From Actinoalloteichus_B caeruleus (lineage in GTDB: Bacteria; Actinomycetota; Actinomycetes; Mycobacteriales; Pseudonocardiaceae): a stretch of DNA of 64,000 nt. Below the pieces are notes generated by a model. It saw only the letters and a program-made list of their open reading frames with translations, did not search any database and was not told where the DNA came from. The stretch is from assembly GCF_000718005.1 (NCBI RefSeq), contig NZ_JODV01000016.1; one strand, given 5' to 3'. The position numbers and the translations under genes are program-made. This document shows positions 35,047-43,706 of the stretch, in pieces. How positions within the stretch are numbered: position 1 is the first letter of the stretch; each line of letters starts with the position of its first letter.

Positions 35047-36012
35047 ATGATTCACGCCCGACAACTGGCCAGGACTTTCCAGGTCAAGGGCGAACGGGTC
35101 GAGGCCGTGCGCGGCATCGACCTCGACGTGGAACCGGGGGAGCTGGTCGCCTTCCTCGGCCCGAACGGGGCCGGCAAGTCGACCAGCCTGCGGATGCTCA
35201 CCACGCTGCTGCCGCCCACCTCGGGCACCGCGCTCGTCGCTGGTCACGACGTGACCCACGAGGGCGCGCGCGTGCGCCAGCGGATCGGCTACATCGGGCA
35301 GGGCAGTGGTTCCGGCGAGTACATGCTGCCCCGCGACGAGCTGATGACGCAGTGCCGCGCGTACGGGCTCAGCCGCACCGAGGCCGTGCGGCGCACCGGG
35401 GAACTGATGGCGATGCTCGACCTGGAGTCACTGGCGACGAGGCCCGCGGGCACCTTGTCCGGCGGGCAGCGTCGGCGGCTGGACATCGCCCTCGGGATGG
35501 TGCACCGCCCGGCCCTGCTGTTCCTCGACGAGCCGTCCACCGGCCTGGACCCGCAGAACCGCGCCCACCTCTGGGAACACATCCTCCGGCTCCGCCGGGA
35601 ATCGGGCACGACCCTGTTCCTCACGACGCACTACCTGGACGAGGCCGACGCGATGGCCGAACGGGTGATCATCGTCGACCGGGGCGCCATCGTCGCCGAC
35701 GACACCGCGGAGAACCTCAAGGCCCAGCTCGCCGGCGACCTGATCACCCTCACCCTCGCCGACACCGACCACGCCGGCACCGCCGCGGCGATCGCCAGCC
35801 GGATGCCCTCGGTGTCCGAGGCCACCGTGGACGGGACCACCGTCCGGGTCCGCGCGACCTGGGGGGTCGCCGTGCTGCCCGAGTACCTGCGCGCCCTGGA
35901 CACGTCCGCCGCGCCCGCGCTCACGGCCGAGGTGCGCACCCCGACCCTGGACGACGTCTTCCTGGCGCTCACCGGCCGTCGGCTGCGGGACGGCGACGCG
36001 CCGGAGGAGTGA
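35047..36012 (+). CDS. DrrA-type ABC transporter ATPase
   Basis: A 321-residue ATPase started at ATG 35047 with GGAGGA upstream. Motifs: Walker A FLGPNGAGKSTS, Q loop YIGQGSGSGEYML, signature TLSGGQRRRLDIA, Walker B LLFLDEPSTGLDP, H loop TTHYLDEAD. The C-terminal ~80 residues carry the DUF4162 extension and end TLDDVFLALTGRRL, typical of DrrA drug-resistance exporters. It energises the permease encoded 60 nt downstream to pump out a hydrophobic compound or antibiotic. A palindrome in its leader and a MarR gene nearby suggest inducible expression. Confidence 0.94.
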   Translation: MIHARQLARTFQVKGERVEAVRGIDLDVEPGELVAFLGPNGAGKSTSLRMLTTLLPPTSGTALVAGHDVTHEGARVRQRIGYIGQGSGSGEYMLPRDELMTQCRAYGLSRTEAVRRTGELMAMLDLESLATRPAGTLSGGQRRRLDIALGMVHRPALLFLDEPSTGLDPQNRAHLWEHILRLRRESGTTLFLTTHYLDEADAMAERVIIVDRGAIVADDTAENLKAQLAGDLITLTLADTDHAGTAAAIASRMPSVSEATVDGTTVRVRATWGVAVLPEYLRALDTSAAPALTAEVRTPTLDDVFLALTGRRLRDGDAPEE

Positions 36013-36071
36013 GGTCCCCCGACCACGTCCGCCCCCACCAACCACGTCGTACCGACAGGAGTACGGACACC

Positions 36072-36827
36072 GTGAACCTCGTCAGCCACACCGGGATCGT
36101 CTTCGTGCGGGAGATGCGCCCGGGACTCCGGAACCCGCTCGGGCTCGTCTTCCAGATGGCCGAGCCCCTCGTCTTCCTCGTGCTCTTCGGACCGCTGCTC
36201 GCGGTCATGCCCTCCGTCGGCGCCGGATCCACCTGGCAGTGGTTCGTGCCGGGCATCGTGGTCATGCTCAGCCTCTTCGGCGCCAGCGGCGCCGGGTACC
36301 TCATGCTCACCGAGGCCAGCGCCGGCACCCTGGAACGGCTCCTGGCCACCCCGTTGCGCCGGACGGCCATCCTGGCCGGGCGCACCGGGAAGGAGGTGGC
36401 GACCCTGCTGGTGCAGGCGCTGCTGATCGTCCTGGCCACGCTGCCCGTCGGCTTCGACCCGCACCCGCTCGGAGCGCTGGTCGGCCTGCTCCTGCTCGCC
36501 GTGTTCGGGGTCGGGCTCGGGTCGCTCTCGATCAGCCTCGCCTTGGCCATGCGGGACCAGCCGTCCACCTTCTACGGAATCCAGCAGGGGCTGCTCTTCC
36601 CCCTGCTCCTGCTGTCGGGTGTCCTGCTCCCCATGGACTTCGCTCCCGACTGGTTGCACACCGCGTCCCGGTTCAACCCGCTGACCTACCTGGTCGAGGC
36701 GGAGCGGGCGCTGTTCGCCGGTGACCTGGCACATCCCTCGGTGCTGTGGGCGGCGTTGACGGCGGTGGCGGTGGCCGTCGTCGGCCTGGCCGTCGGCGCG
36801 CGCACGATGCGGCGCGCCTCCTGCTGA
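36072..36827 (+). CDS. DrrB-type ABC-2 permease
   Basis: A 251-residue ABC-2 permease starting at GTG 36072 (VNLVSHTGIVFVREMRP) with CAGGAG upstream. Six membrane helices are visible, among them LGLVFQMAEPLVFLVLFGPLL, the coupling region SAGTLERLLATPLRRTAIL, and FPLLLLSGVLLPMDFAPDWL before the conserved FNPLTYLVEAERALF. It is co-transcribed with the DrrA-type ATPase. Substrate unknown. Confidence 0.93.
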   Translation: MNLVSHTGIVFVREMRPGLRNPLGLVFQMAEPLVFLVLFGPLLAVMPSVGAGSTWQWFVPGIVVMLSLFGASGAGYLMLTEASAGTLERLLATPLRRTAILAGRTGKEVATLLVQALLIVLATLPVGFDPHPLGALVGLLLLAVFGVGLGSLSISLALAMRDQPSTFYGIQQGLLFPLLLLSGVLLPMDFAPDWLHTASRFNPLTYLVEAERALFAGDLAHPSVLWAALTAVAVAVVGLAVGARTMRRASC

Positions 36828-36892
36828 TCGCCGTCTCCGGCGATTCCCGCTGACGGCGCGGCACCGGGCCCCTCCGCGGCGCGTCCGACACG

Positions 36893-36938
36893 CGGAAGGC
36901 CGGGTCGACACTCCGAGGAGTACCGGCCCGGCCTTCCG
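36893..36938. terminator. Bidirectional hairpin terminator
   Basis: CGGAAGGCCGGG (36893-36904) pairs perfectly with CCCGGCCTTCCG (36927-36938); the 22-nt loop can add ACTCC/GGAGT. It serves the ABC operon on one side and tRNA-His on the other. Confidence 0.75.
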
Positions 36939-36942
36939 TGAC

Positions 36943-37019
36943 TGGGGAGGATGACGGGATTTGAACCCGCGACAACTGGGACCACAACCCAGTGCTCTAC
37001 CTACTGAGCTACACCCTCC
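36943..37019 (-). tRNA. tRNA-His (GTG)
   Basis: Minus strand: the extra G at position -1 (37019) pairs with discriminator C73, diagnostic of tRNA-His; acceptor GAGGGTG pairs with CATCCTC; D arm AGCTCAGTAGGTAGAGC, anticodon loop TTGTGGT (GTG), T loop TTCAAAT. CCA is encoded (36943-36945). Confidence 0.96.
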
Positions 37020-37156
37020 ATGCCGCCGTGGTCTCGGCGCACCGCGCGGATGCCCTCCGACCACCGTGGTGCCGACAGCTTAGCGTGCGGCGCGAACGGA
37101 CCGCGCGGTGGGGCCGGTGTCCGGGTTTCCCGAAGCCCGGAGCCGGTTTCGCCGGA

Positions 37157-37804
37157 TCAGGCGGTACCGCCGCGGCGCGCCAGTTCGGTGCCGCCGACCC
37201 CGCCTTCCCCGCTCAGGATCTCCTGGGCGATGACCTGGAGTTCGTCCGTGGTCGGGCCGGGTTGGGGAACGAACGCGGACCGCCGGTAGTAACGCAGCTC
37301 CTTGATCGACTCCAGGACGTCGGCCAGGGCCCGGTGGGCCAACCCCTTCTCCGGCTGGGCGTAGTAGACGCGCGGGTACCACCGCCGGCAGAGTTCCTTG
37401 ATGGAGGAGACGTCCACCATCCGGTAGTGCAGGTGCGCGTCCAGTTCCGGCATGTCCCTGGCGATGAAACCCCGGTCGGTGGCGATCGAGTTGCCGGCCA
37501 GCGGCGCCGTGCGCGGATCGGGCACGTACTCGCGCACGTAGTCCAGGACCAACCGCTCGGCCTCGGCGATCGTGACGGTCGACCGCCGCACCTCCTCGGT
37601 CAGCCCGGATCGGGAGTGCATGTCCCGCACCACCTCGGGCATCGACTCCAACGCGGCGTCGTCGGCGTGGATGACCACGTCGACCCCGTCGCCCAACACA
37701 GTGAGTTCCGAATCGGTGACGAGAGCGGCGATCTCGATGAGCGCGTCGGAGCGCAGGTCGAGACCGGTCATCTCGCAGTCGATCCATACCAGCCGGCCGT
37801 TCAC
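37157..37804 (-). CDS. orn: Oligoribonuclease
   Basis: A 215-residue DEDDh 3'-5' exonuclease starting at GTG 37804. Motifs: Exo I LVWIDCEMTGLD (D9, E11), Exo II around GNSIATDRGFIARDMPELD, and Exo III HRALADVLESIKELRYY. It degrades 2-5-nt RNA and pGpG to mononucleotides, an essential step in RNA turnover. The C terminus (GEGGVGGTELARRGG) is a short tail beyond the usual end. It follows the PH-domain pair (10 nt) on the minus strand and precedes tRNA-His. Confidence 0.96.
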   Translation of the reverse strand: MNGRLVWIDCEMTGLDLRSDALIEIAALVTDSELTVLGDGVDVVIHADDAALESMPEVVRDMHSRSGLTEEVRRSTVTIAEAERLVLDYVREYVPDPRTAPLAGNSIATDRGFIARDMPELDAHLHYRMVDVSSIKELCRRWYPRVYYAQPEKGLAHRALADVLESIKELRYYRRSAFVPQPGPTTDELQVIAQEILSGEGGVGGTELARRGGTA

Positions 37805-37814
37805 CGTGGCGATT

Positions 37815-39638
37815 CTAGTTCCGCCTCCCGTCCCGTTCGCTCAGGTCGTCGGCGTGGTGCTCGACCGGCGGCCGTGGCCCCTCGGTCAGGAACGGGGTGA
37901 GCAACCCCGGGACGGCCGCCTCCGCCACCGCCAGTCCCCGCGCCACGTCGACGTCCTGGATCTCGTAGTGACCCGCGCCGGCCGCGGTCGTGGCGACGAC
38001 CGTGGCCAGTCCCGCCCGCCGCTGGAACAGGGACCTGCGGACCTTCCAGCCGATGATGCCGTCCGTCCGCAACGCGAAGGTGCGCCGCACCAGCGAACCG
38101 CGTCGACCGACCAGGTACCGGTCCGCCAGCTGGTTGCCCAGGTTGCGGTAGCGGTCCACGCCCAGCAGCACCGCCAACGGCAGCGCCACCAACCCCAGGT
38201 ACCCGGCCCACACCGGGACCGGGCCTTCCACCACGGCCCACGCCAGGCCCCCGAGGAGGCCCAGGGTGGGCACGACCGTTCGCACGAGCCGTCGACGGCG
38301 CGCCGCCGAGGGGTGCCGGGCCAGCCCGGTCAGGGTGGGGGCGGGACGTGTCCTGGTGACGAGTTCGGCGACGCGGTGCGCCTCGGTGACGGGAGCCGGC
38401 GGCAGCAGCAGGTCGCGGTCGCCGCTGAGCGCACCGAAGCCCGTGACGATCGCGTCCGCGCTGCCCCCCTTCGCGGAGCGCAGGAGCAGCGGTTCGACGA
38501 CCTCGACCCCTCGGAGCCGTTTCTCCTCGATCGAGACCGAGCGGGTGGTGAGCAACCCCCGCCGCACCCGCAGCGTCCCGTCGTGTTCCCGGCTGAGCTC
38601 GTACTTCCAGTAGCGCACCACGTAGACGACCAGGGCGCCGCCGACCATGACGACGAGGAACGACAGCGCCGCGACGGCCACCAGCACGGGGGCCGGCAGC
38701 GCGGTCACCCACTCCTGGATGCCGGCGAGCACGGAGGAGTCGGTGATCTCGACGTTCAACCCCTCCAACGCCTGGTAGGAGGTGCCGAACAGCACACCGA
38801 ACGCCGCCAGCCCGGCCAGCGTCAGCGGCGCGAAGCGCAGCCAGGACCGCCGGAGCCGGGAGAGCTGGTCGGGTGGAGGTACGGGCTCCCCGTCCTCGCG
38901 CGGGGTCGCCCCAGCCGGCGAGGTCTCCCCGACCTCGTCCCCGTCGGGAGGTGCCCCCTCGGCCGCCCCCTTCGTGGCAGCCGCCTCCCCACCGGCCCGG
39001 GCGCGCTGGAGCAGGAGGACGCGGAGCTGTTCGGCCTCGGCGGCGGTTACCGCGTTCAGGGACAGCTCGTCGGGGCTCGTGGCGCTGTGGCCGGTGCCGA
39101 CGGTCACCACGACCAACCGGAACACCCGGTGCAGCAGCGGGGAGGTCAGGTCGACGGTGCGGATGCGATCCCTGGGCACCGACAGGTGTTTGCGGAAGAC
39201 CCACCCCGTGTGGAGCAGGACCTGGTCCTCGGTGATCCGGTAGCGGGTGGTCAGCCAGCGGATCAGACCGTTCACCCCGAGGATCACGATCACCACACCC
39301 GCGATGCGCAGCTGCCACCCGTTGTCCCCACCGACGAACAGCGCGACGACCAGCAGCCAGAGCAGGCCCGCCGCCTCCCCGAGCGGTCGTGCCGCGATGA
39401 TCCGGGGGTCCAGCCGTCGCCATTCGTCCACGTCCGGGTCGGACAGTTCGGGCGGAGGGGGCGCGTCCGGCCCGAACGGGGACTGGTCGACGTCCTCGTC
39501 CTTCGGCGGGGAGATCGCGTCCTCCTGCTGGGACGGGCCCACCCCCGCCGGGCCGAGGTGGGGGCCGGTCGGTCCCTGCGGGCTCGGCTGGTCCGGCGTG
39601 GGACCCCCGCCCGGAGCGGTGCCCTCGGGTCCGGTCAC
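37815..39638 (-). CDS. YdbT-like protein with bacterial PH domains
   Basis: A 607-residue membrane protein. GTG 39638 overlaps the stop of the preceding PH gene (GTGA). A ~75-residue Pro/acidic cytoplasmic tail leads to three repeats of a hairpin of two membrane helices followed by a bPH_2 domain: first RYRITEDQVLLHTGWVFRKH with VPRDRIRTVDL, second YELSREHDGTLRVRRGLLTT with SIEEKRLRGVEV, third GNQLADRYLVGRRGSLVRRT with RTDGIIGWKVRRS. This matches YdbT in Bacillus; YdbS/YdbT pairs are membrane proteins implicated in resistance to competitor antimicrobials. The orn start is 10 nt downstream. Confidence 0.9.
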   Translation of the reverse strand: MTGPEGTAPGGGPTPDQPSPQGPTGPHLGPAGVGPSQQEDAISPPKDEDVDQSPFGPDAPPPPELSDPDVDEWRRLDPRIIAARPLGEAAGLLWLLVVALFVGGDNGWQLRIAGVVIVILGVNGLIRWLTTRYRITEDQVLLHTGWVFRKHLSVPRDRIRTVDLTSPLLHRVFRLVVVTVGTGHSATSPDELSLNAVTAAEAEQLRVLLLQRARAGGEAAATKGAAEGAPPDGDEVGETSPAGATPREDGEPVPPPDQLSRLRRSWLRFAPLTLAGLAAFGVLFGTSYQALEGLNVEITDSSVLAGIQEWVTALPAPVLVAVAALSFLVVMVGGALVVYVVRYWKYELSREHDGTLRVRRGLLTTRSVSIEEKRLRGVEVVEPLLLRSAKGGSADAIVTGFGALSGDRDLLLPPAPVTEAHRVAELVTRTRPAPTLTGLARHPSAARRRRLVRTVVPTLGLLGGLAWAVVEGPVPVWAGYLGLVALPLAVLLGVDRYRNLGNQLADRYLVGRRGSLVRRTFALRTDGIIGWKVRRSLFQRRAGLATVVATTAAGAGHYEIQDVDVARGLAVAEAAVPGLLTPFLTEGPRPPVEHHADDLSERDGRRN

Positions 39639-40159
39639 GTCGCGTCCCCCGGGACGGCCTGGGTCGTCGCCGTCAGCTCCTCGACCAGCGTCGCGGCCAG
39701 CTGGTGCTCGAGTCCCTCGATGTGCAGGGGGCCGGCGGCCGAGGCGGTGGTCACCGTGACGGTGGACAGGCCGAGCAGCTGTTGCAGCGGCCCTCGTTTC
39801 GCGTCCACGGTCTGGATGCGCGAGGCCGGCGCGACGCGCCACTCCTGCGTCAACCAGCCCGTCTGCGTGTAGACGGCGTCGGCCGCCACCTCCCAGCGGT
39901 GGACCCGGTAGCGCCAGCTGGGCATGATCGCCACGTGCAGGACCCCGACGGTGACGCAGGCCCACAACGCCCACATCGCCCCGATGGGGGCGTCGTCGGT
40001 GAACAGCAGCAGGCCGGCCTGGGGCAGGGTGACCACCAGCCAGCCGATCAGGGCCTGGAGGGACCACCAGAGGATCGCCCTGGGAGCCACGCGGTGTTCG
40101 GGCGCGCGCAGCCGGAGGTCTGCCGGTCCTCCGCCGGAGGAGGGGTCGATCGAAGTCAC
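39635..40159 (-). CDS. YdbS-like PH domain membrane protein
   Basis: A 174-residue protein starting at GTG 40159. Two membrane helices (ILWWSLQALIGWLVVTL and MWALWACVTVGVLHVAI) precede one bPH_2 domain (YRVHRWEVAADAVYTQTGWL, WRVAPASRIQTVDAKRGPL, ending GLEHQLAATLVEEL). It forms a coupled pair with the three-repeat partner that follows by GTGA overlap, as in ydbS-ydbT of Bacillus. Function is not defined biochemically. Confidence 0.9.
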   Translation of the reverse strand: MTSIDPSSGGGPADLRLRAPEHRVAPRAILWWSLQALIGWLVVTLPQAGLLLFTDDAPIGAMWALWACVTVGVLHVAIMPSWRYRVHRWEVAADAVYTQTGWLTQEWRVAPASRIQTVDAKRGPLQQLLGLSTVTVTTASAAGPLHIEGLEHQLAATLVEELTATTQAVPGDAT

Positions 40160-40352
40160 CCGCCTACCCTGCCTGACCGGGGTGTGCTTGTCGAAGACGG
40201 CGGGTACCGGGCGATCCCGGGCGGGTCCTCCTCCGGTCTTCCGGTGCCGCGGCCTCCCCCCGGTGAGAGGCCGCGTTCCTCGCTCGCCTGGCGCGGGGCG
40301 GTGGTCACCACGTCCGCCCGCCGGCGCGGGAGGCGGGGCCCGGGACGCGGGC

Positions 40353-42131
40353 TCAGTCCCGTTCGCGGCCCCGGACGAACAGCCGGCCGCTCACGTCGAC
40401 GTGCCCCAGGTCGCCGGTGAACACCAGTTCCGGGAACGGTGGTTCCCCACCGACGTCCTCCCGGTGCCGGCCGTGGCTGGCGTGGGTGCCGACGTGGATC
40501 CGCCCCTCGCGACCGGCGGGCAGCGGGTTCCCGTCCTCGTCGAGGATCGCGATGCGGATACCCCGCGGCGGCCTGCCGACCGTGCCGGGCGCGGCGGACA
40601 GGTCGGTGGGCGTCGCGATGCTGACCCAGGACACGTCCGTGGAGCCGTAGAGGTTGTAGAGGAGGGGGCCGAACTCGCGCTGGAAGTCCGCCGCCAGGTC
40701 GGCGGGCAGGGGAGCACCGGTGCTGACCACGGCCCGCAGGCTGCCGAGGTCGTGTTCGAGACGCTCGGCGGGCGGCAGGTCGAGCAGGCCCCTGAGCAGG
40801 TCCGGCTGGACGAACATCGAGGTGCACCGGTGCTGCGCCGCCTCGCGCAGGGCCTGCCCGGGGGAGAAATCACGTCGGAGCACCAGCGTCGCCCCGAGCA
40901 CCGCGCACAGGTGCAGTGCTGACAGACCACGGGTGTGGGCCAGGGGGGCCGCCATCAGCGTGCGTTCGCCCTCGCGGAGCGGGACGCGGGTGAAGACCGT
41001 GGCGGCCGGGGTGACCCGGGGCGGGTCCTGCCACGGCACGGCGCGGGCGACTCCGCCGGTGCCCGAGGTGAGGACGATCGTCGTGCCCTCCGCCGCCTTG
41101 CGGCCGAGCGGGGTGGCGGGGAAGTCCGCGATCAGCTGTTCGACCGTCAGAGCCCGGGTCGGGGCGTCCACCCACGCGGTGATCCGCTGGCAGTTCCTCG
41201 GGGCTCGCACCAGGAGCGGCCGGTACTCCGCGTCGGCCACCACGGTCCGTGCGCGCTGTTCGCGGAGCAACCCGCTGACCTGGTCCGCGTTCAAGCGAGG
41301 GCTGAGCAGGACGGTCCTGACCCCCAGCTTGCTGCACGCGATCAACAGTTCGACGAGCAGGCGGTGGTTCCCGCAGAGCAACGCGACCGCGTCGGTCTCC
41401 CCCAACCCCCGGTCGGCCAGGGCGTTGGCGAGCCGGGTGGTGCGCTCGCTCAGCTCGGCGAAGCTGACCGCGCCGTGTTCGTCGATCAGCGCCGCCCGGT
41501 CGGGGTGGCGGACCGCCGCCGCCGTGTAGCCGAGTGGGAGGGACGTGCCCCAGCGCCACCACGCGCCGGCGAGGCGGACCATGCGGTCGGGTCGGTCGGG
41601 GCGCAGCACACCGTTGTTGACCAGGACGCGCAGGTCGCGCCACCGCTCCACCAGGTGGTGCCCCCGCCGGGAGGCCCGTGCGTCGTGCCCGGCCGGCCAG
41701 CCCTCGGCCGCGTGGGACAGCCGCACCAGCGCCCGGGTCGCCCAGCGCCGCAGGACGGGGGCGCCGGCGCTGTCCAGGAGTCGCCGGACGGGACCGCTGA
41801 CCAGCGTCTCCACCCCGAAACGCACCTCGGTCCCGCCGCCGTGCAGCGGGCGGAGCCGGAACTCCAACCGTCGGATGTCGCCGGGTCCCTGGGAGAGCAC
41901 GATGCGACGGGCGGCGTCCCGGACCTCCACCGTCAGGTGGGTGGCGGGTCGACCAGCCGTGCCACGTCGGGACAGCTGGTAGCGGTCACCGGGAGCGTGC
42001 TGTTCGTGCCCGACGGGCTGCAGCCGGGTGACCTCGGGGAGGAAGCTGGGGTAGGTCGTCGGCTCGCCGAGCCAGGACCACAGGCGGTCCGGTGACTGCG
42101 CGAACGTCCGGCGAACCTCCACCCGTGTCAA
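40353..42131 (-). CDS. SRPBCC-AMP-dependent ligase fusion, cut at the A8 hinge
   Basis: A 592-residue fusion starting at ATG 42131. Residues 1-150 are an SRPBCC (START-like) ligand-binding domain (VEVRRTFAQSPDRLWSWLG, LEFRLRPLHGGGTEVRF). Residues ~210-592 are an acyl-adenylate ligase N-domain: ALIDEHGAVSFAELSERT, A3 loop IVLTSGTGG, LMAAPLAHTRGL, A5 NLYGSTD, A7 VFTGDLGHVD. It stops at RLFVRGRERD, i.e. at the A8 hinge Asp, so the whole ~110-residue C-domain with the catalytic Lys is missing; no trace is found downstream in other frames. Adenylation would be impaired or need a partner. It may be a truncated pseudogene or a specialised form. Confidence 0.75.
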   Translation of the reverse strand: MTRVEVRRTFAQSPDRLWSWLGEPTTYPSFLPEVTRLQPVGHEQHAPGDRYQLSRRGTAGRPATHLTVEVRDAARRIVLSQGPGDIRRLEFRLRPLHGGGTEVRFGVETLVSGPVRRLLDSAGAPVLRRWATRALVRLSHAAEGWPAGHDARASRRGHHLVERWRDLRVLVNNGVLRPDRPDRMVRLAGAWWRWGTSLPLGYTAAAVRHPDRAALIDEHGAVSFAELSERTTRLANALADRGLGETDAVALLCGNHRLLVELLIACSKLGVRTVLLSPRLNADQVSGLLREQRARTVVADAEYRPLLVRAPRNCQRITAWVDAPTRALTVEQLIADFPATPLGRKAAEGTTIVLTSGTGGVARAVPWQDPPRVTPAATVFTRVPLREGERTLMAAPLAHTRGLSALHLCAVLGATLVLRRDFSPGQALREAAQHRCTSMFVQPDLLRGLLDLPPAERLEHDLGSLRAVVSTGAPLPADLAADFQREFGPLLYNLYGSTDVSWVSIATPTDLSAAPGTVGRPPRGIRIAILDEDGNPLPAGREGRIHVGTHASHGRHREDVGGEPPFPELVFTGDLGHVDVSGRLFVRGRERD

Positions 42132-42260
42132 CGGCGCCTCCCTCCTGTGTCGTCCCCGACCCGCCGGGCGGCCGGTCGTCGTGCGCCGCTGGTCCGGGCC
42201 GACGCCGGAGCGTTCGGAGGCGGGCGCGGCGCGGTCACCTCCCGGCAGCGGGGTACCCGC

Positions 42261-42458
42261 TCACTCCTCGGGGGATACCGAGGCGGCGACCACCGCGTCC
42301 CGCAGGGCGGCGCGCAACCGTCCCACCTCCAGCGGGCTCAGCACCGCGGTCTCCCCTGGGGGCGCTGTCAGCACCACCTGTCCCTGGTCGACGAAGACGA
42401 CCACGTCCCGTCGCCGCCCCGCGACGTCCCGGCAGTTGACGGACCACTCGTTGCGCAC
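42261..42458 (-). CDS. Small conserved-looking hypothetical protein (65 aa)
   Basis: Short gene from GTG 42458, with GGGGGAG 6 nt before it. The protein (VRNEWSVNCRDVAGRRRDVV, then VFVDQGQVVLTAPPGETAVL, then PLEVGRLRAALRDAV) has three beta strands and one helix by pattern and looks like a small globular protein; similar short proteins occur in other actinomycetes, from memory. No known function. It precedes the SRPBCC-ligase gene by 130 bp on the same strand. Confidence 0.6.
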   Translation of the reverse strand: MRNEWSVNCRDVAGRRRDVVVFVDQGQVVLTAPPGETAVLSPLEVGRLRAALRDAVVAASVSPEE

Positions 42459-43001
42459 TACCACTCCCCCCACTCCTCCGCCGGTGACCGGCGGTCTCCT
42501 GCACTCGGTGCTCGCGGTGGTGAGACGCCACCGCCGCCGGGGTCATGACGCCCGTCGTGGCCGCTTTCCGAGTGTTTCTCGCCCCCAGGCGAGGAGATCG
42601 ACACCCACCGCGCCGGTGACGACGCTCAGATCACCCAAACTGGTGGAGCGTTCAATCACATCGGGATACTAGCCGCGATCGTGGCCAGGGGGACGCGATC
42701 GGCCCGTGACAGGGGCGAACGCCGTGCTGGCACACCCCTGACGACCGGCGCCACCATCCGCCCGGGTGATCGCGGCGCGCGGTCGGGTGGATCTGGGGGA
42801 CAGACCGGCTCGACGGCCCGAGGACCGCCACCAGCCGCCGCCCGACCACCCCGCGCGCGTCCTCGGGCAGCGGTGGGGGAGCACCGCTCGCCGCTGGGGA
42901 GTCCAAGTCCGCCGATCTCGGCCGGGTCCGTGGTCGGGGTGAGCGGTGGACGGTCACCGAACGAGGGAGCAGCCCCGCGTCCGGGCGGAGCGGACGTCCG
43001 C
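42459..43001. other. 543-bp intergenic stretch
   Basis: No gene is supported. The AT-richer piece 42560-42680 (TTCAATCACATCGGGATACTAG) is likely the promoter area of the small minus-strand gene. Confidence 0.5.
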
Positions 43002-43517
43002 TCAGCTCCCCGACCCCCCGGGCACCGGGTCCGCCCACGCGATCATCACGATGCGGGGCGCCACCGCGATGCCCGCGCCCCGCTCCTCCTCCCAACGCGC
43101 GCGGAGCCCCGGTCCCCAGTCGGACCGGGGCAGTTCCACGAACCCGCGCCGCCGGTACCAGGGAGCGTTCCAGGGAACATCGCGGAAGGTGGTCAGGGTG
43201 ACGGCGGGTGAGCCCCGGCGGCCGGCCCGGGCCAGCACCTCGGCCAGCAGCGCCCCACCGATACCCCGGCCGCCGAAGGCGGGGTGCACCGCGAGCTGGT
43301 CCAGGTGCGTCCTGCCGTCGAGCTCGTCCATCGCGGCGAAACCGACGGGTGGCTCTCCCGCCACCAGCACCTCGCCGGCGGAGCGCAGCGCGTGTTCGGG
43401 GTCGTCCGGTGGCAGGACCAGTCCCACGTCCTCGAACAGCCGGTCCGCCGCCCTGCTGACCTCGCCGAGGACGGGGAGGTCCTCCGCGCGCGACACGCGG
43501 ATCGGTGGTGGGTGCAT
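43002..43517 (-). CDS. GNAT-family N-acetyltransferase
   Basis: A 171-residue enzyme from ATG 43517, with AGAGGAG 5 nt upstream; the frame extends far further upstream but that is noise. The GNAT fold is clear: start IRVSRAEDLPVLGEVSRAAD, then HLDQLAVHPAFGGRGIGGAL, the acetyl-CoA pyrophosphate loop (Q/RxxGxG/A as FGGRGIGGAL), VTLTTFRDVPWNAPWYRRRG and GFVELP. It transfers acetyl from acetyl-CoA to an amine; the substrate is unknown. Divergent from the TPR gene, 189 bp apart. Confidence 0.9.
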   Translation of the reverse strand: MHPPPIRVSRAEDLPVLGEVSRAADRLFEDVGLVLPPDDPEHALRSAGEVLVAGEPPVGFAAMDELDGRTHLDQLAVHPAFGGRGIGGALLAEVLARAGRRGSPAVTLTTFRDVPWNAPWYRRRGFVELPRSDWGPGLRARWEEERGAGIAVAPRIVMIAWADPVPGGSGS

Positions 43518-43706
43518 CGTGCTCCTCTGGTCGCGGGGTTGGGACGACGGCCGAGGCCGATCCTGCCGCGCGCCCCCGGCCTCCCACAACGCGGTTCCGG
43601 CCCCGCCGCCCGAGGAACAGGGGCACGGGGAAGCGGGGGTCGACGGCACCGGGACCCGCTCGTCGCCGAGCGCTGGAACGGGCCCGCGGGGAGCTGAGAG
43701 ACTGGG

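Noticed and set aside
37572..39872. 766-codon plus-strand frame opposite orn and the PH-domain genes
   Set aside because: The minus-strand genes have motifs, overlaps and domain repeats; the plus frame has none.
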